Shown: positions 21,176 to 33,664, counted from the first letter of the stretch. The stretch is DNA of 64,000 bases from Adiantum capillus-veneris (GCA_014529385.2 CM043959.1:4308045-4372044), one strand, 5' to 3'. A program made the numbers and translations. Notes: generated from the letters alone by a model not told the origin.

Positions 21176-21795
21176 CTACGTATTATGTTTGATCCCCGTT
21201 TTGGAATAAGCAGCTACAAATCCTTGAGCTAATGTGTTCAAGTCAATGATTGACCTTGGTGGAATGTTTTGGAACCATGTCAATGATTTTCCTTCTAATG
21301 TCATTCCAAACCCCTCGAATTGAGTGTGGAAGTCGAATATACGTTCTGCTCTTAGCACTTGCTTAAAGCTTGCTAGGTGGTCGTATGCATCCCCTGATCC
21401 ATTGTATTTTCTGATCCATTTTTTAAAATCAGCTGGTTTGACGCGTCTGTTTGGTTCAACTCCCGGTCTCTTGGCAATTGGTCTTGTTCCTAGTCCTTCA
21501 AACCAGTCTGTTGGAAATAGTGACTCATGTAGCCCTGGACTGGCCTTAGTGTCACCCGGTTTTCTACATGATGAGGTGGTTTCTTGTTTCTTCACATTAC
21601 TCTCAGATGATCTCTCATGGTGTTCATCTCTTGGAATTGTTTTTGGTCCTTGTCCCAATCTCCAATCCCGTATGGAATACCCTTGGTATTTGGTTTCTTC
21701 TAGCTCCTCACGAGTCATCATAACAAAGTTGTTGTTATAACAATCCCTAAACAGGTAGGTTGCTAGGTCTGCTGATCCCTTATCTTTGATCTTGA
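21176..21795 (-). pseudogene. Gag capsid-type domain, copy 2
   Basis: The frame extends to 21853 (225 codons) because the sequence above the breakpoint happens to be open. The capsid segment is as in copy 1 (KKWIRKYNGSGDAYDHLASF, SLTWFQNIPP). Residues above the 21795 junction (MWTLHAKSRQLTAMKII) are unrelated to Gag. Confidence 0.8.
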
Positions 21796-22292
21796 AGATA
21801 TAGATGATCTTCATGGCCGTTAGTTGTCTTGATTTGGCATGCAAAGTCCACAAAAGATATTTATGTTTCTATCTTCCCAACAATAGACTCCGATCCTAGG
21901 GTTATCTGTACTAAGCCGTTTCAAAGGCTTCAAATCTACTTGATCGTACCCCTTGAATTCTAAAGTTGGTGGTCCTTCTTTTGCTAACATATCTGGGATT
22001 ATGATGTTTACTTCTAAACCCCATTTGTCTACCACATCAAGGATTTTGACTTGTACATACTGAGTTCCGTTTCTGTCCATGTACATTTTTTCTTGTTTGT
22101 TTGCCCTAATCTCTTCTTTGAACTCAATACCATGGTCATCAATGCGAATAGCATACACCTCGTTAGGGTCCAAGTAAACATGGGCTCCATGGCAGTTAGT
22201 CTTGTAAAAAGATAGTATATGCTTATAGCGCATTGTCGAGTAAGAAGACATTTCGGATGTTGAGTCTGAAAAAGTGTCTGAGACTTATTCAA
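21796..22292 (-). pseudogene. Pre-gag ORF, present only in copy 2
   Basis: The 143-codon frame 21820-22251 encodes VYLDPNEVYAIRIDDHGIEF, KMYMDRNGTQYVQVKILDVV and NPRIGVYCWEDRNINIFCG. I do not recognise the family. It occupies the same position as the different pre-gag remnant of copy 1 (6431-7153), so the two copies have non-homologous 5' coding ends joined to the same gag. Confidence 0.5.
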
Positions 22293-22812
22293 GAATTGTG
22301 TGCAAGGAATTGCCTTGATTCACATTTTCTTCGGTGGATACTCTACTGGAGGTTTCTCCGAGTATGCCCTGATTTCCTAGTACCTGACCAAATCTAAGGT
22401 TCATATAGACTTATGAAGCCCTGGATAGAGTACTCACCTTTGGATTGACTTGTCGTCAATTTCCACTTGATTCGATTGCAACTTTCTGTCAAGCCACTGA
22501 TTCCTCGTCTGTAACCTGATTCCTGAACAAATTTGATCAAGTTAGCTATTATTCTATAAAGACAGTAGAGCTTTTGCTAACTCTCGTGATTGGTCTCTGT
22601 GTATCACTTCAAATCGAGCTATGAGAGTCAATATTTGACTTTCAGATTCGACTTTAGCAAAAATTCAAAGGTTTAATCTGCAACCTGGAAATTGAGTGAA
22701 CATGCACCAATTTTGATCCAGTTGAACCCAAAATTTCTCGGTGGCTTTATATTATGTTGGTCTAACACTGTATAAGTTCAAAAGTCAAAATTGATGTCTC
22801 TGGATAACACTA

Positions 22813-23694
22813 GTAAATAATCACGATTATTTACTTTTGTCAGTTTTTTGCACTTTTTGGATTGGTTTGGCAAGTATACAACTTGTTAAAGTCCCTGGAC
22901 AAGTTTCAACAAGTTTGGACAAAATCTGAACAAGTTTATTAACTATTTTGTGTCCGTAAACTCTGATTTTGAAAATCTGGTTTAAGTCTCACTTTTGTGA
23001 TCCAAATTTCACCCAAATTGATTTGTGAGGTCTACTTGATGTGCTTGACCTTGTGGTATACTTATATTTGAAAAATTATCAAGTTTTGAAGCAAATGTAA
23101 ATAATCCCAATTATTTACTCCAACTCTATTTTTACAACTTTTTGTCCCAACTTTGACACAGATCTATTAAGCACCTCAAGTTAAGGTCACTAGCCAAGTT
23201 TCATCAAGTTTGGACAATTTTTGGTCAAATCGTCATCAATTATCTGTCCACAGACTAACTTTGCAAATTTAGTCACAAATTTCAATCCAGTGATCCAAAT
23301 CTTACCAAATTTGGTTTGTGGGCTTATTAGAACATGGTAAAACTAGTGGTATGCTGACTTGGTCAAAAAAATTGAAAAATGGGGCAAATATAAATAATCA
23401 TAATTATTTACAACTGACAATTTTTTGTATCTTTTTGATCAACTGAGCATGTACACATGTTTATCACATCAACATAAGCCTATGAATCAATTTTCAACAA
23501 GTTTGAACAAATTTTTTCCCAATTTACACTCAAGGTTCAAAAAGAGTACAAACTTTAGTTTTTACCCAGTTTTTTGCCAGTTTAGTGATCCAAATCTCTT
23601 GGGCCTTTACAAAACTTGTTTGTACACATGCAATGAGTCAATGGTAAGAACCTTGGTCAATTTAGAGCACAAATTTAATAATCGCGATTATTAA
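22813..23694 (-). repeat. Palindrome-phased leader repeats of Ty3 copy 2
   Basis: Palindromes with arms like GTAAATAATC / GATTATTTAC occur at 22813-22834, 23097-23118, 23390-23411 and 23674-23694, spaced 284, 293 and 284 bp. Between them the units share short blocks such as AAGTTTGGACAA and AGTGATCCAAAT, so this is a decayed tandem array with a ~287-bp unit. It lies in the untranslated leader between the primer site and the pre-gag ORF. The rest of the leader (22293-22812, 23695-24363) shows no ORF. Confidence 0.8.
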
Positions 23695-24363
23695 CTTTAG
23701 GCTTGAAATGAACACTTTTTTGCAAATTTTTTCAAAGAAAGTCTTTATATGAGCTATTTTAAGCCTATGAATCAAGTCAAAACTTAATTTGGCATAAAAT
23801 TTCAAGAAAAAGTAAAGAATCTGAGTTTTGGCCAACTCTTGAAATTTTTACCTCGAAGTGTCTTTGAGCTTACCAACTAGTTCAGACAACTATTAGGCTT
23901 ACTCTCCAGTTGGATTGAGTGGTTTCGAGTCTTTTCGAGCTATTTCTAATCGTAGACCTGAAATTTTGCAACTTCCAATAACAACTCACACTTGATTCTT
24001 TCGGAGAGAGCAATGTTCTGAAATCCACCTTGGATCCTACTTACCCTATTCTTAAATTCTCATTCAATGGGGTTGTGGAAAGTGTCCACAAACACTCGTT
24101 TTCTTGGGTTTTATGTTTTTCTGAGCACTGATCTTAAGACTTGTCTCGTCTACCAATCATTCTCAAAATCCTAATTTAATTCTACAATCTTAAAGTCACT
24201 CAGCAAATACGATTACTCCCAAGCTACCTCTACACAACAAAAGACAACAATCTTAAGCTATGCGGTTTCTAAAAGAAAGTTTTGAACTCTAGGCAAACCT
24301 AGAGGAAGTTAAAGCATAACTTCAAAAAACGCTCGTGCTTTTCTCTAGTTTAGGTCTCTTCAA

Positions 24364-24381
24364 TCCCCGGCAACGGCGCCA
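24364..24381 (-). other. Primer-binding site, tRNA-Asp type
   Basis: The plus strand reads TCCCCGGCAACGGCGCCA, the 3' end of plant tRNA-Asp including CCA. The minus strand is therefore the primer site used by Athila-type Ty3 elements. It lies 2 bases from the LTR end. Confidence 0.9.
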
Positions 24382-24383
24382 AA

Positions 24384-25313
24384 TGTGGGACGCATGTCTA
24401 ACCTCACCATCCTATCTTATTGCAGTATTAGCGAGAACCACGATTAATTTGCCAATCCATGGGACGAAGCTGACTTGACTAGTGCATAGAGGCTACAAGA
24501 GGTTTTCAATCTCTTGGAAAACAACTAACAACTCGCATCTAACTCAAGCACACTCAAGTAACTGAAATCACCAAAAGCTAATCGCTCATCGGCAAAGAAA
24601 TCACATCCGTTATAACATCAAATGACATCCAAACGTAACGAAACTTCTAGGACATGTTTATAAGACCTAACCACACATGCTTATGGTCTTAAAGCCCACT
24701 TTAGGTCAAGTTCCAAAGTCACAATTATTAACAGCAGTGGATTTTTGACCTACTTGTTTTTGACCCAGAATGCATCTAAATGCTTAGCAATGATGCCCCA
24801 ATACCCCGTCTATGCTTAGTTTTTGATTTAAAAGTGTAAATTCCTAGTTATGATGAAATTAGACCGTGGGTTGGCGACGCCAAAAGCTATGAAATGCTGT
24901 GAACTTCTTACGTCAATGCGTAGAGCTCTTACTTGTGGTTGAATGCAACAAATGCGACTGCAATGTGACAGCTGGGGAGGGAGTAGGAAGCGCGAGAAGG
25001 AGAGGAGTGAGCGCCGTTATCTCACACTGTGTATTTCATTATCCAAAACTTATAAAAAACTTACAAAAATTGGCTTTTATAACTTAGCCAAGGTTTTAGG
25101 GTGGTCAAAACTAATAATCTGGAGTTCTACCACAGCTGGGAAATGACAAGTTGATACAATCTGGAAGCTTGTATCCCTGGCTCATTAATCACGGAGTTTA
25201 TCCGAGAAAATAGGAGTTACAATATTCCCGATTTATCAAAATAATAAGTGTTTTACAAAGAGAATGCCGAAAAATGGTATCCGTGTTAGCTTGATGCTAA
25301 CACCAATCTGTCA
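24384..25313 (-). repeat. 5' LTR of Ty3 copy 2 (outer end approximate)
   Basis: The inner end is fixed by the primer site: on the plus strand the LTR begins TGTGGGACGC. The outer end at 25313 (CTGTCA) is only a plausible CA terminus; no second LTR copy was found in the window to confirm it. No ORF lies inside that resembles a protein. Confidence 0.5.
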
Positions 25314-25387
25314 CTTCTCATTGGATATCAAAGCCAATCCAACCCACCCACAAGAACCCTGCAAGAACCACATGGAAATGGAGACCA

Positions 25388-26155
25388 AAACAACATCAAC
25401 AACAAAATAAATCATAGCATAAAAGTTCTTATCAAACCAACTAAAATAGACCCCAAAAGAATACACATCAACCAAAGAGAAAATCATGTCATATTTACCG
25501 GTCTCCACCATCAAAGAACCCACACGTCTCCTTCAAACCCTTTTATTTGGACCTCATAGCTTTAAAGAAACCTCGCCAACACAAACCACTAAACAAACAT
25601 TTCAGAACCCACATCTTGCACAATATTTTGTTACCTCATGTATCTCTTCAATTCTCATAATAGGGCCACATTCCACGGCCTTGCATAGACACCTAGTCGC
25701 GCCCATGCACAACGCCACACCTTCGTTCGGGGAGATTCAAAATGGGAAGATGGAAGTAACACAGAGTAGCAGCAACATCAACAACAAAATAAATCATAGC
25801 ATAAAAGTTCTTATGAAAGCAACTAAAATACACCCCCAAAAAATCCACATCAACCAAAGAGGAAATCATGTCATATTTACCGGTCTCCACCATCAAAGAA
25901 CCCACGCGTCTCCTTCAAACCCTTTTATTTGGACCTCATAGATTTAAAGAAACCTCGCCGACACAAACCACTAAACAAACATTTCAGAACCCACATCTTG
26001 CACAACATTTTGTTACCTCATGTATCTCTTCAATTCTCATAATAGGGCTACATTCCACTGCCTTGCATAGACACCTAGTTCGCGCCCATGCACAACGCCA
26101 CACCTTCGTCCAGGAAGATTCAAAATGGGAAGATGGAAGTAACACAGACTAGCAA
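25388..26155. repeat. Two-copy direct tandem repeat, 382-bp unit
   Basis: 25388-25769 and 25770-26151 are close copies at a fixed offset of 382 bp. Both include GTCTCCACCATCAAAGAACC and ACTAAACAAACATTTCAGAA. They differ by scattered substitutions and small indels. No gene is recognised in either unit. Confidence 0.85.
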
Positions 26156-27092
26156 CAAGATGATCATAACTTTGTATATAATGTTTTCTTGTTAATTGTT
26201 TTCCTTTTCATGAGCTCTTTCAAGAAATTTTATCTTTTAGCAGGCATATTACTCAGCCGTATTGCAAAATTCATGAGAAGTAAGATGCTAGACTGAGAGT
26301 ATGTATTTCTGAGTGAGCATAATAATTTTGGAAAATTTTTGGTCAAATAATAATAATTATCGATAATTTTCTTTTAATTTCAAGCTAAAAAAGATTAAAA
26401 AACTAAAAAATTAATAAGTTGAGCCAGGGCAGCCAAAATCGACGAGTTCCGAAAGCATATGTTGAATCTACAAAGCAAGGGATTTAGACATGGAAAATAT
26501 GGAAAAGTTGGCACCGGTCAGATTTTGGGCCAACCTGTGAAGGATCAAAACTACAGATTAAAAGCGCAATGATGAAATGTTTGAACCGCAAGTGATATGA
26601 CAAAAAGTTATGAGCCATCCAAGTAAGTATGCATAGGGTATTCTGGGTAGGTCGGGGACATGTAGTCAAAATGGGGAAAAATCAAGCTCATTTGCATTTA
26701 GTAAAAGAGAGAGAGAGAGAGCTCAGGAAACCTAGAGTTCTCTGTCGTATTTTTGCATGCTACAACCACACACCTCTTATTACTGCACTATATTTGTTAG
26801 GTATGATCACTAACCTAGCATGAATATTTGTGTATATGCTACATGTACCAAAAATATCAGATCAATAGAACATATCAAATCAGAGGTGGAACATTTGCAA
26901 ATTGTTTGAGCCCATTGGGGGCAGATACACATGTCAAAATCAAAAACTTTTTCATCAGTAGGTTCCTAATACTTGGCGAAATTAGCCTAGCTAATCACGA
27001 TTGAAAAAAGATGTGGAACATGGATCCCAAAACCCCAAATTCAAAAAAATGGGCATTAGACTCCCCATAGACCCCGGAACACACTGTGCTAC
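26156..27092. other. Non-coding interval
   Basis: A/T-rich, with a short GA run at 26706-26721. No gene, LTR or structured repeat is seen. It is probably leader or LTR of the plus-strand element whose ORF remnants start at 28411. Confidence 0.4.
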
Positions 27093-28201
27093 TTGGATTT
27101 GCAATCCATGCTCCAACATGGATCACGATCCATGTACCCTAATGATAGATGCAGGAGAAAAAATGCAATCTATGGTTAGAGGTAGCAAAGAGGAGCATGC
27201 CATGTAAATTGGGCATTAAATGGATCACCAAATCACCAAGAACCAAGAGATCTAGCAATTTCCGATTGCAAATGGTTATTTTGAATCTAACATGTTCCAA
27301 AGTGATCCTAACTCCAAAATTCTATGTCAAATGGCTTAGGATATGTACCAAAAACAAACCCACCAAGTCTGGTAGCATTTGACCTCAGAACATGGACCGC
27401 GATCCATGTACCTCCAAGGGAAATTCTGACAAATTTCAACTATTGGAAATCAGTAGCCTATACATGGGAAGTAGAGGGCAAAGGATGTCAGAATAGTACA
27501 TAAATTTTGATTTTGAAGTTTAGAGCAGATGTGTGAGAAACCAAATTTCCAAAGGAGAAACATTCAAAGTTTGTGAAACCTACCTAAAAAATGCTTTCAA
27601 GTCATTGAAATTGCTTGATCAGATCTCCAACCTCAAATGGAATCAGAAAGTATTGAAAAGCAATTGAGTAGCAAGGTGATCCTCAGAAACAAATCACCAA
27701 AAGTAAAGGAAACATCAATTGGTAATCAATGGCAATGATTAAAAAGGGGCTTAGAAAACAGATATGGTCAAAATAAAAAAAAAGATACTAAGAAATGGAG
27801 TAAACTTAGGAAAAACATGTCCAAACTTGAAAAATACTCATCAGTGTGCTAGGATGGACTACAGGAACATGTGTTCCAAATGGCATTCCATAACCCTGCC
27901 AAACATGGATTGCAATCCATGTATCCATGTACCTTTTTCACCCATCCAAGAAGGAACGTCACCATTTGGTCTTGGACACAATACAAATTCTAACCCTAAA
28001 GTATCAAGTCATTTGGATCTTAGAATCCCAACCAAAGAGCTCAAATTCTCTAAGTCTGACAAATTTTTCAAAATTTGACCTAAAATCTTAACCAATGATC
28101 CAAACCCAAAAGTTTTTGGATCAAAGCATCACCATGATGTTCCCTACCAAGTAGTATCATCAAATCATTAAAATGTGCTTCAACATGGATCGCGATCCAT
28201 G
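27093..28201 (+). repeat. Second palindrome-phased array (CATGGATC type)
   Basis: 18-bp palindromes of the form CATGGATCGCGATCCATG occur at 27117-27134 (one change), 27391-27408 (one change), 27904-27921 (TTGCAA centre) and 28184-28201 (perfect). They are usually followed by TACC. An imperfect extra copy is at 27093-27110. Spacings are 274, 513 and 280 bp, so the middle gap fits two units of ~257. It lies just upstream of the ORF remnant at 28411, like the Ty3 leader arrays, but the palindrome sequence is unrelated. Confidence 0.75.
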
Positions 28202-28410
28202 TACCTCAGAGCCAGATTTCATATGTGATCTCTTACCCTAGTGACTATAGTTGTCCTAGATGCATTGGTCAAGTTTGGTCAAATTTGGAGTAGTTTTGAC
28301 AAAGTTATGGTCATTTCTCATTTTATGATCAAAGTTTGTGTTTTACCCTTTTCTCGACAACCTTTTGATCATCTCCCAACTCTAAAAGCAGCTTGAAATT
28401 GGTCACAAGA

Positions 28411-29733
28411 TGCCCCGAAAGAAAGCCCAGAAGGAGTGGGGGATGGCACCCTATGAGATCACTGACATCTCATCAAATGAGAAGGCTCACATCACTGATT
28501 AGGAGCTAGAAACAATACCAAAAAATATCCTCATCAAAAAGTTCCAAGCGATTGATGGAAAGATAGTCAAAACCACCATAATCCTTAAGGAGTTGTGGAC
28601 AATACACCAAAAAGCTGAAGTACTAGAAGGGGCCATATGCTTACATCTAGATAGCTTCTTCCGATTACCACCATGGGTAACGAATTTCCAAAGAGCCCAG
28701 ATAAAGATGGGGCAGTAGTGAAAGCGAAGATCACCCCAGAAATCATTAATGAAGCTCTCCATTTGTAGCAAGGGACCCACAACCTTTTGTGCAAAACCAA
28801 GGCAACACATAATGACAAAGCCTTCCTCAAGGAGAGGGGTCACAAGTTCACCTACAAAGATCTAATCTGCTCCGAGATGGAGATGCCTTTGCGGTTGATA
28901 TCCCAACACTTTAAAGTGCAAACCTTGTTACACTAAACCAATGTTGCAGTGGCAGTAGTGATGGCCATGGGGCTGGCAAAAAGAAGAGGTGCTCATCTGT
29001 GACTTTGGAACCTACATCTTGGAAAATTTAGTTGGAAGCAAACATAAAGGGGAGTGATAAAATCAAAACATACATGAATGTCCGTGCTAACCAAAATTTC
29101 CTATCAAGCATTAGGCATGATTGATGAACTACCACCCGCAAAAACACAATTGGATTTAGTTCATAAATCCAAAAGAGCACTGAAGTCGGTGGCAGGACCT
29201 TCTACAGTACAACCCTCAAAGAAGAAACAAACTAGACAAAGCTCAAAAAAAATCAAAATTTGACATTGAAGAGACCGAATCAGATGTGCTGTCCCCCAAG
29301 GATGAAATTAAATCAAATGACAAAGATATTCCCTCAAAGTATCAATCTTTAGAGGAGGAAGAGGAGGAGGAATATACATTCAAGTGAAAACAAGTGAAGG
29401 TGAGGTCAAACAAGACTACCAATACAATACCCATTACACCAACACATAGATCTATGGAAGAGGCTCAAGCCCAAAGAGAAAAACTCCATAATAGAGGGAT
29501 GAGGAAAAAAGAAACCTCGAAACTGAAGCAGACGACGATGAAACAGAGGATGATGAGAAACGACCGCTAGCCCATCGCAAGGCTGATGCAGTAGAAAAGA
29601 TTAAACAATCCAAAAGGAAGAATGAAGCAATAGACAATCTGAATATTTCAAGCGACATAAGGCAATGAATTCAGAAGGAGCTCAAATGAAAAGCTAAACA
29701 AAGGGAAAGAGAAGAGTCCAAGCACCAACGCGT
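28411..29733 (+). pseudogene. Degenerate ORF of an unclassified plus-strand element, part 1
   Basis: Starts MPRKKAQKEWGMAPYEITD and runs with a stop at 28499 and later ones. Readable pieces include LWTIHQKAEVLEGAICLHLD and FLKERGHKFTYKDLICSEME, then a highly charged region (EEEEEEYTFK, RKADAVEKIKQSKRKNEA). I do not recognise the family. The charged, coiled-coil-like character and repeat context suggest a retroelement ORF. It is interrupted at 29734 by another LTR element and resumes after 35415. Confidence 0.45.
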
Positions 29734-31468
29734 TGGAAAGGGGGAAATGGAAAAACAACCAGCACACAATCTGAATGCCTCTCTATAGCACAGTGATTTC
29801 ACAACACCCCTATCCCCTAGCAAAAACACACTCAGACTCCTGAACTGCAAAAGACTACTGCCCAAGCCCGTACCCAACCATCCCAGTCCATACACACTCA
29901 GTAGGAAAGTAAACAAGCATGGCCCTATTTGTGACCTCTCATTGCACCTTATACCATAGATAACTAGCACCGACTCCCTCAGGCACCCCAAGGTTACTAG
30001 TCTATATGATAGGTTTGCCTACAAGCTAGCAAGTACCCTTTTGCACACATGATGCCCATACATATACCATTCACATTTATGACACATCATTGGACATGAA
30101 AGCGGAAGAGAAGTTTGATATAGATTAAAGAGTAGAGCGGACAAAAAACCTTGTTAAAATCCTTCAAAGGAACATATACAATGGTGTTGAACCTCTTCTC
30201 TTGCTCAAGCATGATGCCTTCGACCCTTTATCGGTGTAATCCTCCATGAGCCGTGGACAACCTTTGTTCACAATCTCCTATGCTTGCAAAAAATCTTTAC
30301 TCGCTGTCTTTAATCCCTACTTGTGCATGACATTCCTCGGACGTCCTCAGCATACGGCTAGTCCCTTCTCCTTCTTTGAAGCATTGCCTGCGGCTCTTTT
30401 CAACTGCAGCCATTGGCGCTTCACGTATTGACGGCCACCCCTTTGTGCTACAAGCCCCACACAACTGACAACGCCCTCCTTCCCTGCCATGTAGGTGCTC
30501 TAAAGCTCTCAACCCTCGGCCTTCAACACCTGTCCACCTCGATGCAGTGCCCTCCACACTCTGCAAGACCTCGGTCACCATTTCCTAGCCGAAGCTCAGT
30601 GCTTCTCTGCATGGCCCGTCATAAACCCCCGGCACCCCTACCTCCTCCTTCATAGGCCCCTTGCAGGACGTCTTTCTCCTGCCAACCCTTTGGCGGCTTC
30701 CTCTTCTGTAGCCACTAGCGATATCGCTAGTGGTCGCCCCCCCGGCATGCTGTGTTCCGCTTTCTTCTTCAAGCATCTCCCCGCACTCCACATGTCTCCT
30801 CTGGCTCTCGGACTCCCACACAGATGGCGCTCCACCTCCATGCAGACCCGAGTTACGCTATCCCATCAGCATGCAAGCCGCCACATCTCCCTGCATTCCC
30901 GTGAATATATCGCCGCCATCACCTTTGAATTGCATTCATTAATACTGTTTTAATTTCTAGCTTAAGCTGTTTTTTAAAAAAGACCCTAGCTCAACCCCGT
31001 TTCACACGCCTACAACTATTGAAGGTCGAAAAAACTTCACCACATATAAATGCTCTTTCTGAGTTCCTTGTCGCCCCTTTTAAAGCTCTGCCCTGCATGA
31101 AGCTTTATAATAAGGATCATTTCTCATGGCGCTGATGAGCCCACGGCCGCTCGTAATGTCTGATCGAGAGATGATAGGTATTTCTTTCAAACACCTAGAG
31201 AGCCCGAAAATGAGAATGAGCAAGCATTCTGCATACATCCTGGTACTATTGGATGGAGATATACATCAACCTTTAGTATCCTTAAGAACTCCATTCAGCA
31301 AAGCTTTTGAACCACATTTGACATGTTAAAAGTGACATTTGGCATACACATCTTAATCACATTTGCCGCAATCTGCATCTAGCACTTGTTCAAGCATTTC
31401 CCCATCAGGCTACTGACTTCCACACCGCTACTACTGGCACTTCCATGGGTCGACACAAATTAGGTGCA
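29734..31468 (-). repeat. 3' LTR of gag-only Ty3 element
   Basis: About 1735 bp, roughly 95% similar by eye to 33665-35415 with a few short indels. Contains a perfect 22-bp palindrome. Small frames inside are not conserved as proteins between the two LTRs. Confidence 0.8.
30712..30733. other. Perfect 22-bp palindrome in LTR
   Basis: Arm CCACTAGCGAT followed by its exact reverse complement, with no spacer. The same palindrome is intact at 34643-34664 in the other LTR although surrounding bases have diverged. Confidence 0.85.
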
Positions 31469-31653
31469 TCATCATTGCCCACCCCCTCGTTGAGCATTGA
31501 TGCTCAACCACAGTATTATTTAGGTGAAGGAAGACTGCATATGATAGAATGATGTAAAATAGCTACATAATGAGAGTGAATCATATATAATGAGAGTAAA
31601 TCATATATATAATGGATGTATAGATAGTTTAGAGGAAAAAATTATGATTTGCA

Positions 31654-32496
31654 TCACCCTCCATGGTTAAACGAAAAGCTCAAAGCTCGATCCCCCAAGC
31701 ATGGCATAGAGTCCACCTGGATTAAAAGTAAAGAATTGCTCATTGCCATCCACCTATAAAGCATGTATATCAAAGACTTCCTTTGCACTTGTAGGCCAAT
31801 AGACACGCCACCCTTCCAGCTCTTCATAGCATGGAGCTTTGTCACCCTGCATCCATAAGTCTTCATGTCCGCTATAAGCATACATTCCTTTACTTGAAGG
31901 ACCTATACCATAAGCAGTTATCTTGTCATCTGCTAGAGAACTCTCCATAGTATAGTCTTTATCATGTGAGCAATAAAACCTGTGTTTTACACCTTACAAA
32001 GCAACCTGTAACAACATATCCATCAACAACACAACATATAGCTTCAATGCCTTGCCATTTTCTTGAGTCTACTTCATAGGCAAGAAAACATGTTCCCTTC
32101 GCAAACTTGTATCCAAACCATCTAAAATTCGCTCCAAAACCAACTCTTTAGACTTAAGAGCATGACCTACTAGAACTTTAACCTGTTCTTCAAATACCTC
32201 ATTACCTGCAAGGTTAGAGGCACCCTCCTCTCTGCATAGAGCCTCGCTCTTATAGGCTGCACCTGTACTGGTTTCCATAGAGTCATCTGCCGGAGCTAGC
32301 ACTCCACGGCCGTACACAAGTCCGAAACTTTGAAGTACACCTCTACATGCTCACCAAGGTAAGGTTGCCTCACTCCCTGCATAGACAAATCAATTGGACA
32401 TACCTCTGCCTCTATTTCTAGCTCTTGCAAGTCATCCTTAAAAACCTCCTCTTCAACCAAGTCGGATGCACGATCAAACCATACTTCTTCTAGCAA
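31654..32496 (-). pseudogene. Unrecognised interior ORF pieces of gag-only element
   Basis: Minus-strand frames 32296-32496, 32069-32317 and 31754-31948 encode acidic sequence (DLVEEEVFKDDLQELEIEAE) and then EDLWMQGDKAPCYEELEGW and YWPTSAKEVFDIHAL. They follow gag in the element's own direction but match no pol domain I know. Confidence 0.35.
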
Positions 32497-32876
32497 GACT
32501 CACCACCAAAAGACACAAGAGATGGATGCTCGACTCGCAGGTTCACAAAAGGTATCTCCACACTTGAACTATTCTTCTCCCATACCTTTAGCTGGCTGCA
32601 GGCAACTCATATACAGCTTTCATCACTTCATCCACATGAAAAACATCATAAGTCTCATACTAGAAGACATGGATTCTGTTTCCCATGTAGCATCTGTCTC
32701 CAAACTGCTGCTGGTGCTCTGAGAACTTTTGGACCCCTTTTCTGAACTCGCCGGTTCTTCCACCTCTGTTACCTTCCTCATTGCTGGCTCTAAAACCAAC
32801 ACTTCTTCTTTGAGATCTTTTTTATCACCTTGTCCCCTTGAGCAAGCAAACTGGGTGGTACTCTAAATATGCCTCT

Positions 32877-33600
32877 CTATATCTTTTGAGACCTGGTTGG
32901 AACTTGTTCTATCTCTTCTAGCCTGGCATCAGCTTCACGTGCTTTGATCACATGCATGTCAACAAAAGGAGGAGCTTTTACCTCGTGATGTTCACCCATC
33001 TGTTTGGGCCTAGGTCCACTGGCTACCGTGATTGTAGAATGTAGCAATCCTGCCTCCATCTTCTTTATCTTTTGACTCTTTGCTCTGGCGATTCTGACAG
33101 CTTCGTCATAAGTCCTTGGATCTTCATAGTCCACTCTCTCACGAACATAGGGATGCAAGCAAGATAGAAACCATTCCAGCTTAAAGTATCCCACATGGGT
33201 TTCTTGGGTAACAACCGCAAAATCCCCCCAATAAGCTTCAAATCTATCAACAAAGGCATTAAAATTTGCACTTACGTCCTGCTACAAGCCTTTGATCTTT
33301 GCATCTTCTTCTGAAGCCGACACCACCTTTCAATACCTTTGTAGAAATTGCTCTCAAAATCCGATCCAATTCTGCTTGTGTACATGTGCGTCTTCTAAAC
33401 CATCAAACCAAGCTTTTGCTTCACCTCGCAGCACCAAAGGTAGAGTCTTGAGCTTTGCTTCTGGCATCCGCAATATTATCAACATAAATAGACAATCCAA
33501 TCGTCTGCAACTTCATCTCCTTAGACATAAATAGCTCAAAATCGACAATCCAATCATCTGCAACTTCATCTCCTTTGAACATCGGACCAAATTCCTACTT
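32877..33600 (-). pseudogene. Ty3-type gag, frameshifted
   Basis: Starts MFKGDEVADDWIVDFELF near 33590. The capsid motif KAWFDGLEDAHVHKQNW is in one frame and FKLEWFLSCLHPYVRERVDY with PRTYDEAVRIARAKS in another (32877-33194), the plant Retrotrans_gag order. Stops occur near 33370, 33345 and 33290. A 40-50-bp stretch near 33480-33590 is duplicated in tandem and repeats the codons for DDWIVDFEL. Confidence 0.75.
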
Positions 33601-33664
33601 CATCTTGATTCACGAACACTTGGTCAAGAAGAAATCAGTGGTTCCTCAGTGGGGGCACACAAGA

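Larger units (their letters stand above)
13318..25313 (-). mobile_element. Ty3/gypsy (Athila/Tat-like) element, copy 2
   Basis: Order from 5' (high coordinate): LTR, tRNA-Asp primer site, 2-kb leader with phased palindromes, pre-gag ORF, gag, protease, RT, RNase H, duplicated H2C2 domain, integrase, second retropepsin and polar tail. The body from 15366 to 21795 duplicates copy 1. Every coding block has stops or frameshifts, so the element is dead. The 3' LTR was not found. Confidence 0.85.

Noticed and set aside
25311-25905. Minus-strand frames with VDVYSFGVYF recalling receptor-kinase DVYSFGV
   Set aside because: The match is very short, no other kinase motif is nearby, and the frame lies in a tandem repeat whose two copies differ at this segment.
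27093-28201. Regularly spaced palindromes as a CRISPR-like array
   Set aside because: Spacing of ~280 bp, imperfect units and a plant retroelement context; CRISPR spacers are ~30-40 bp and the repeats near-identical.
30246-30953. Overlapping ORFs on both strands in the 1.7-kb LTR
   Set aside because: The frames are not kept between the two LTR copies (for example the shortened set at 34178-34871), as expected for non-coding LTR sequence.
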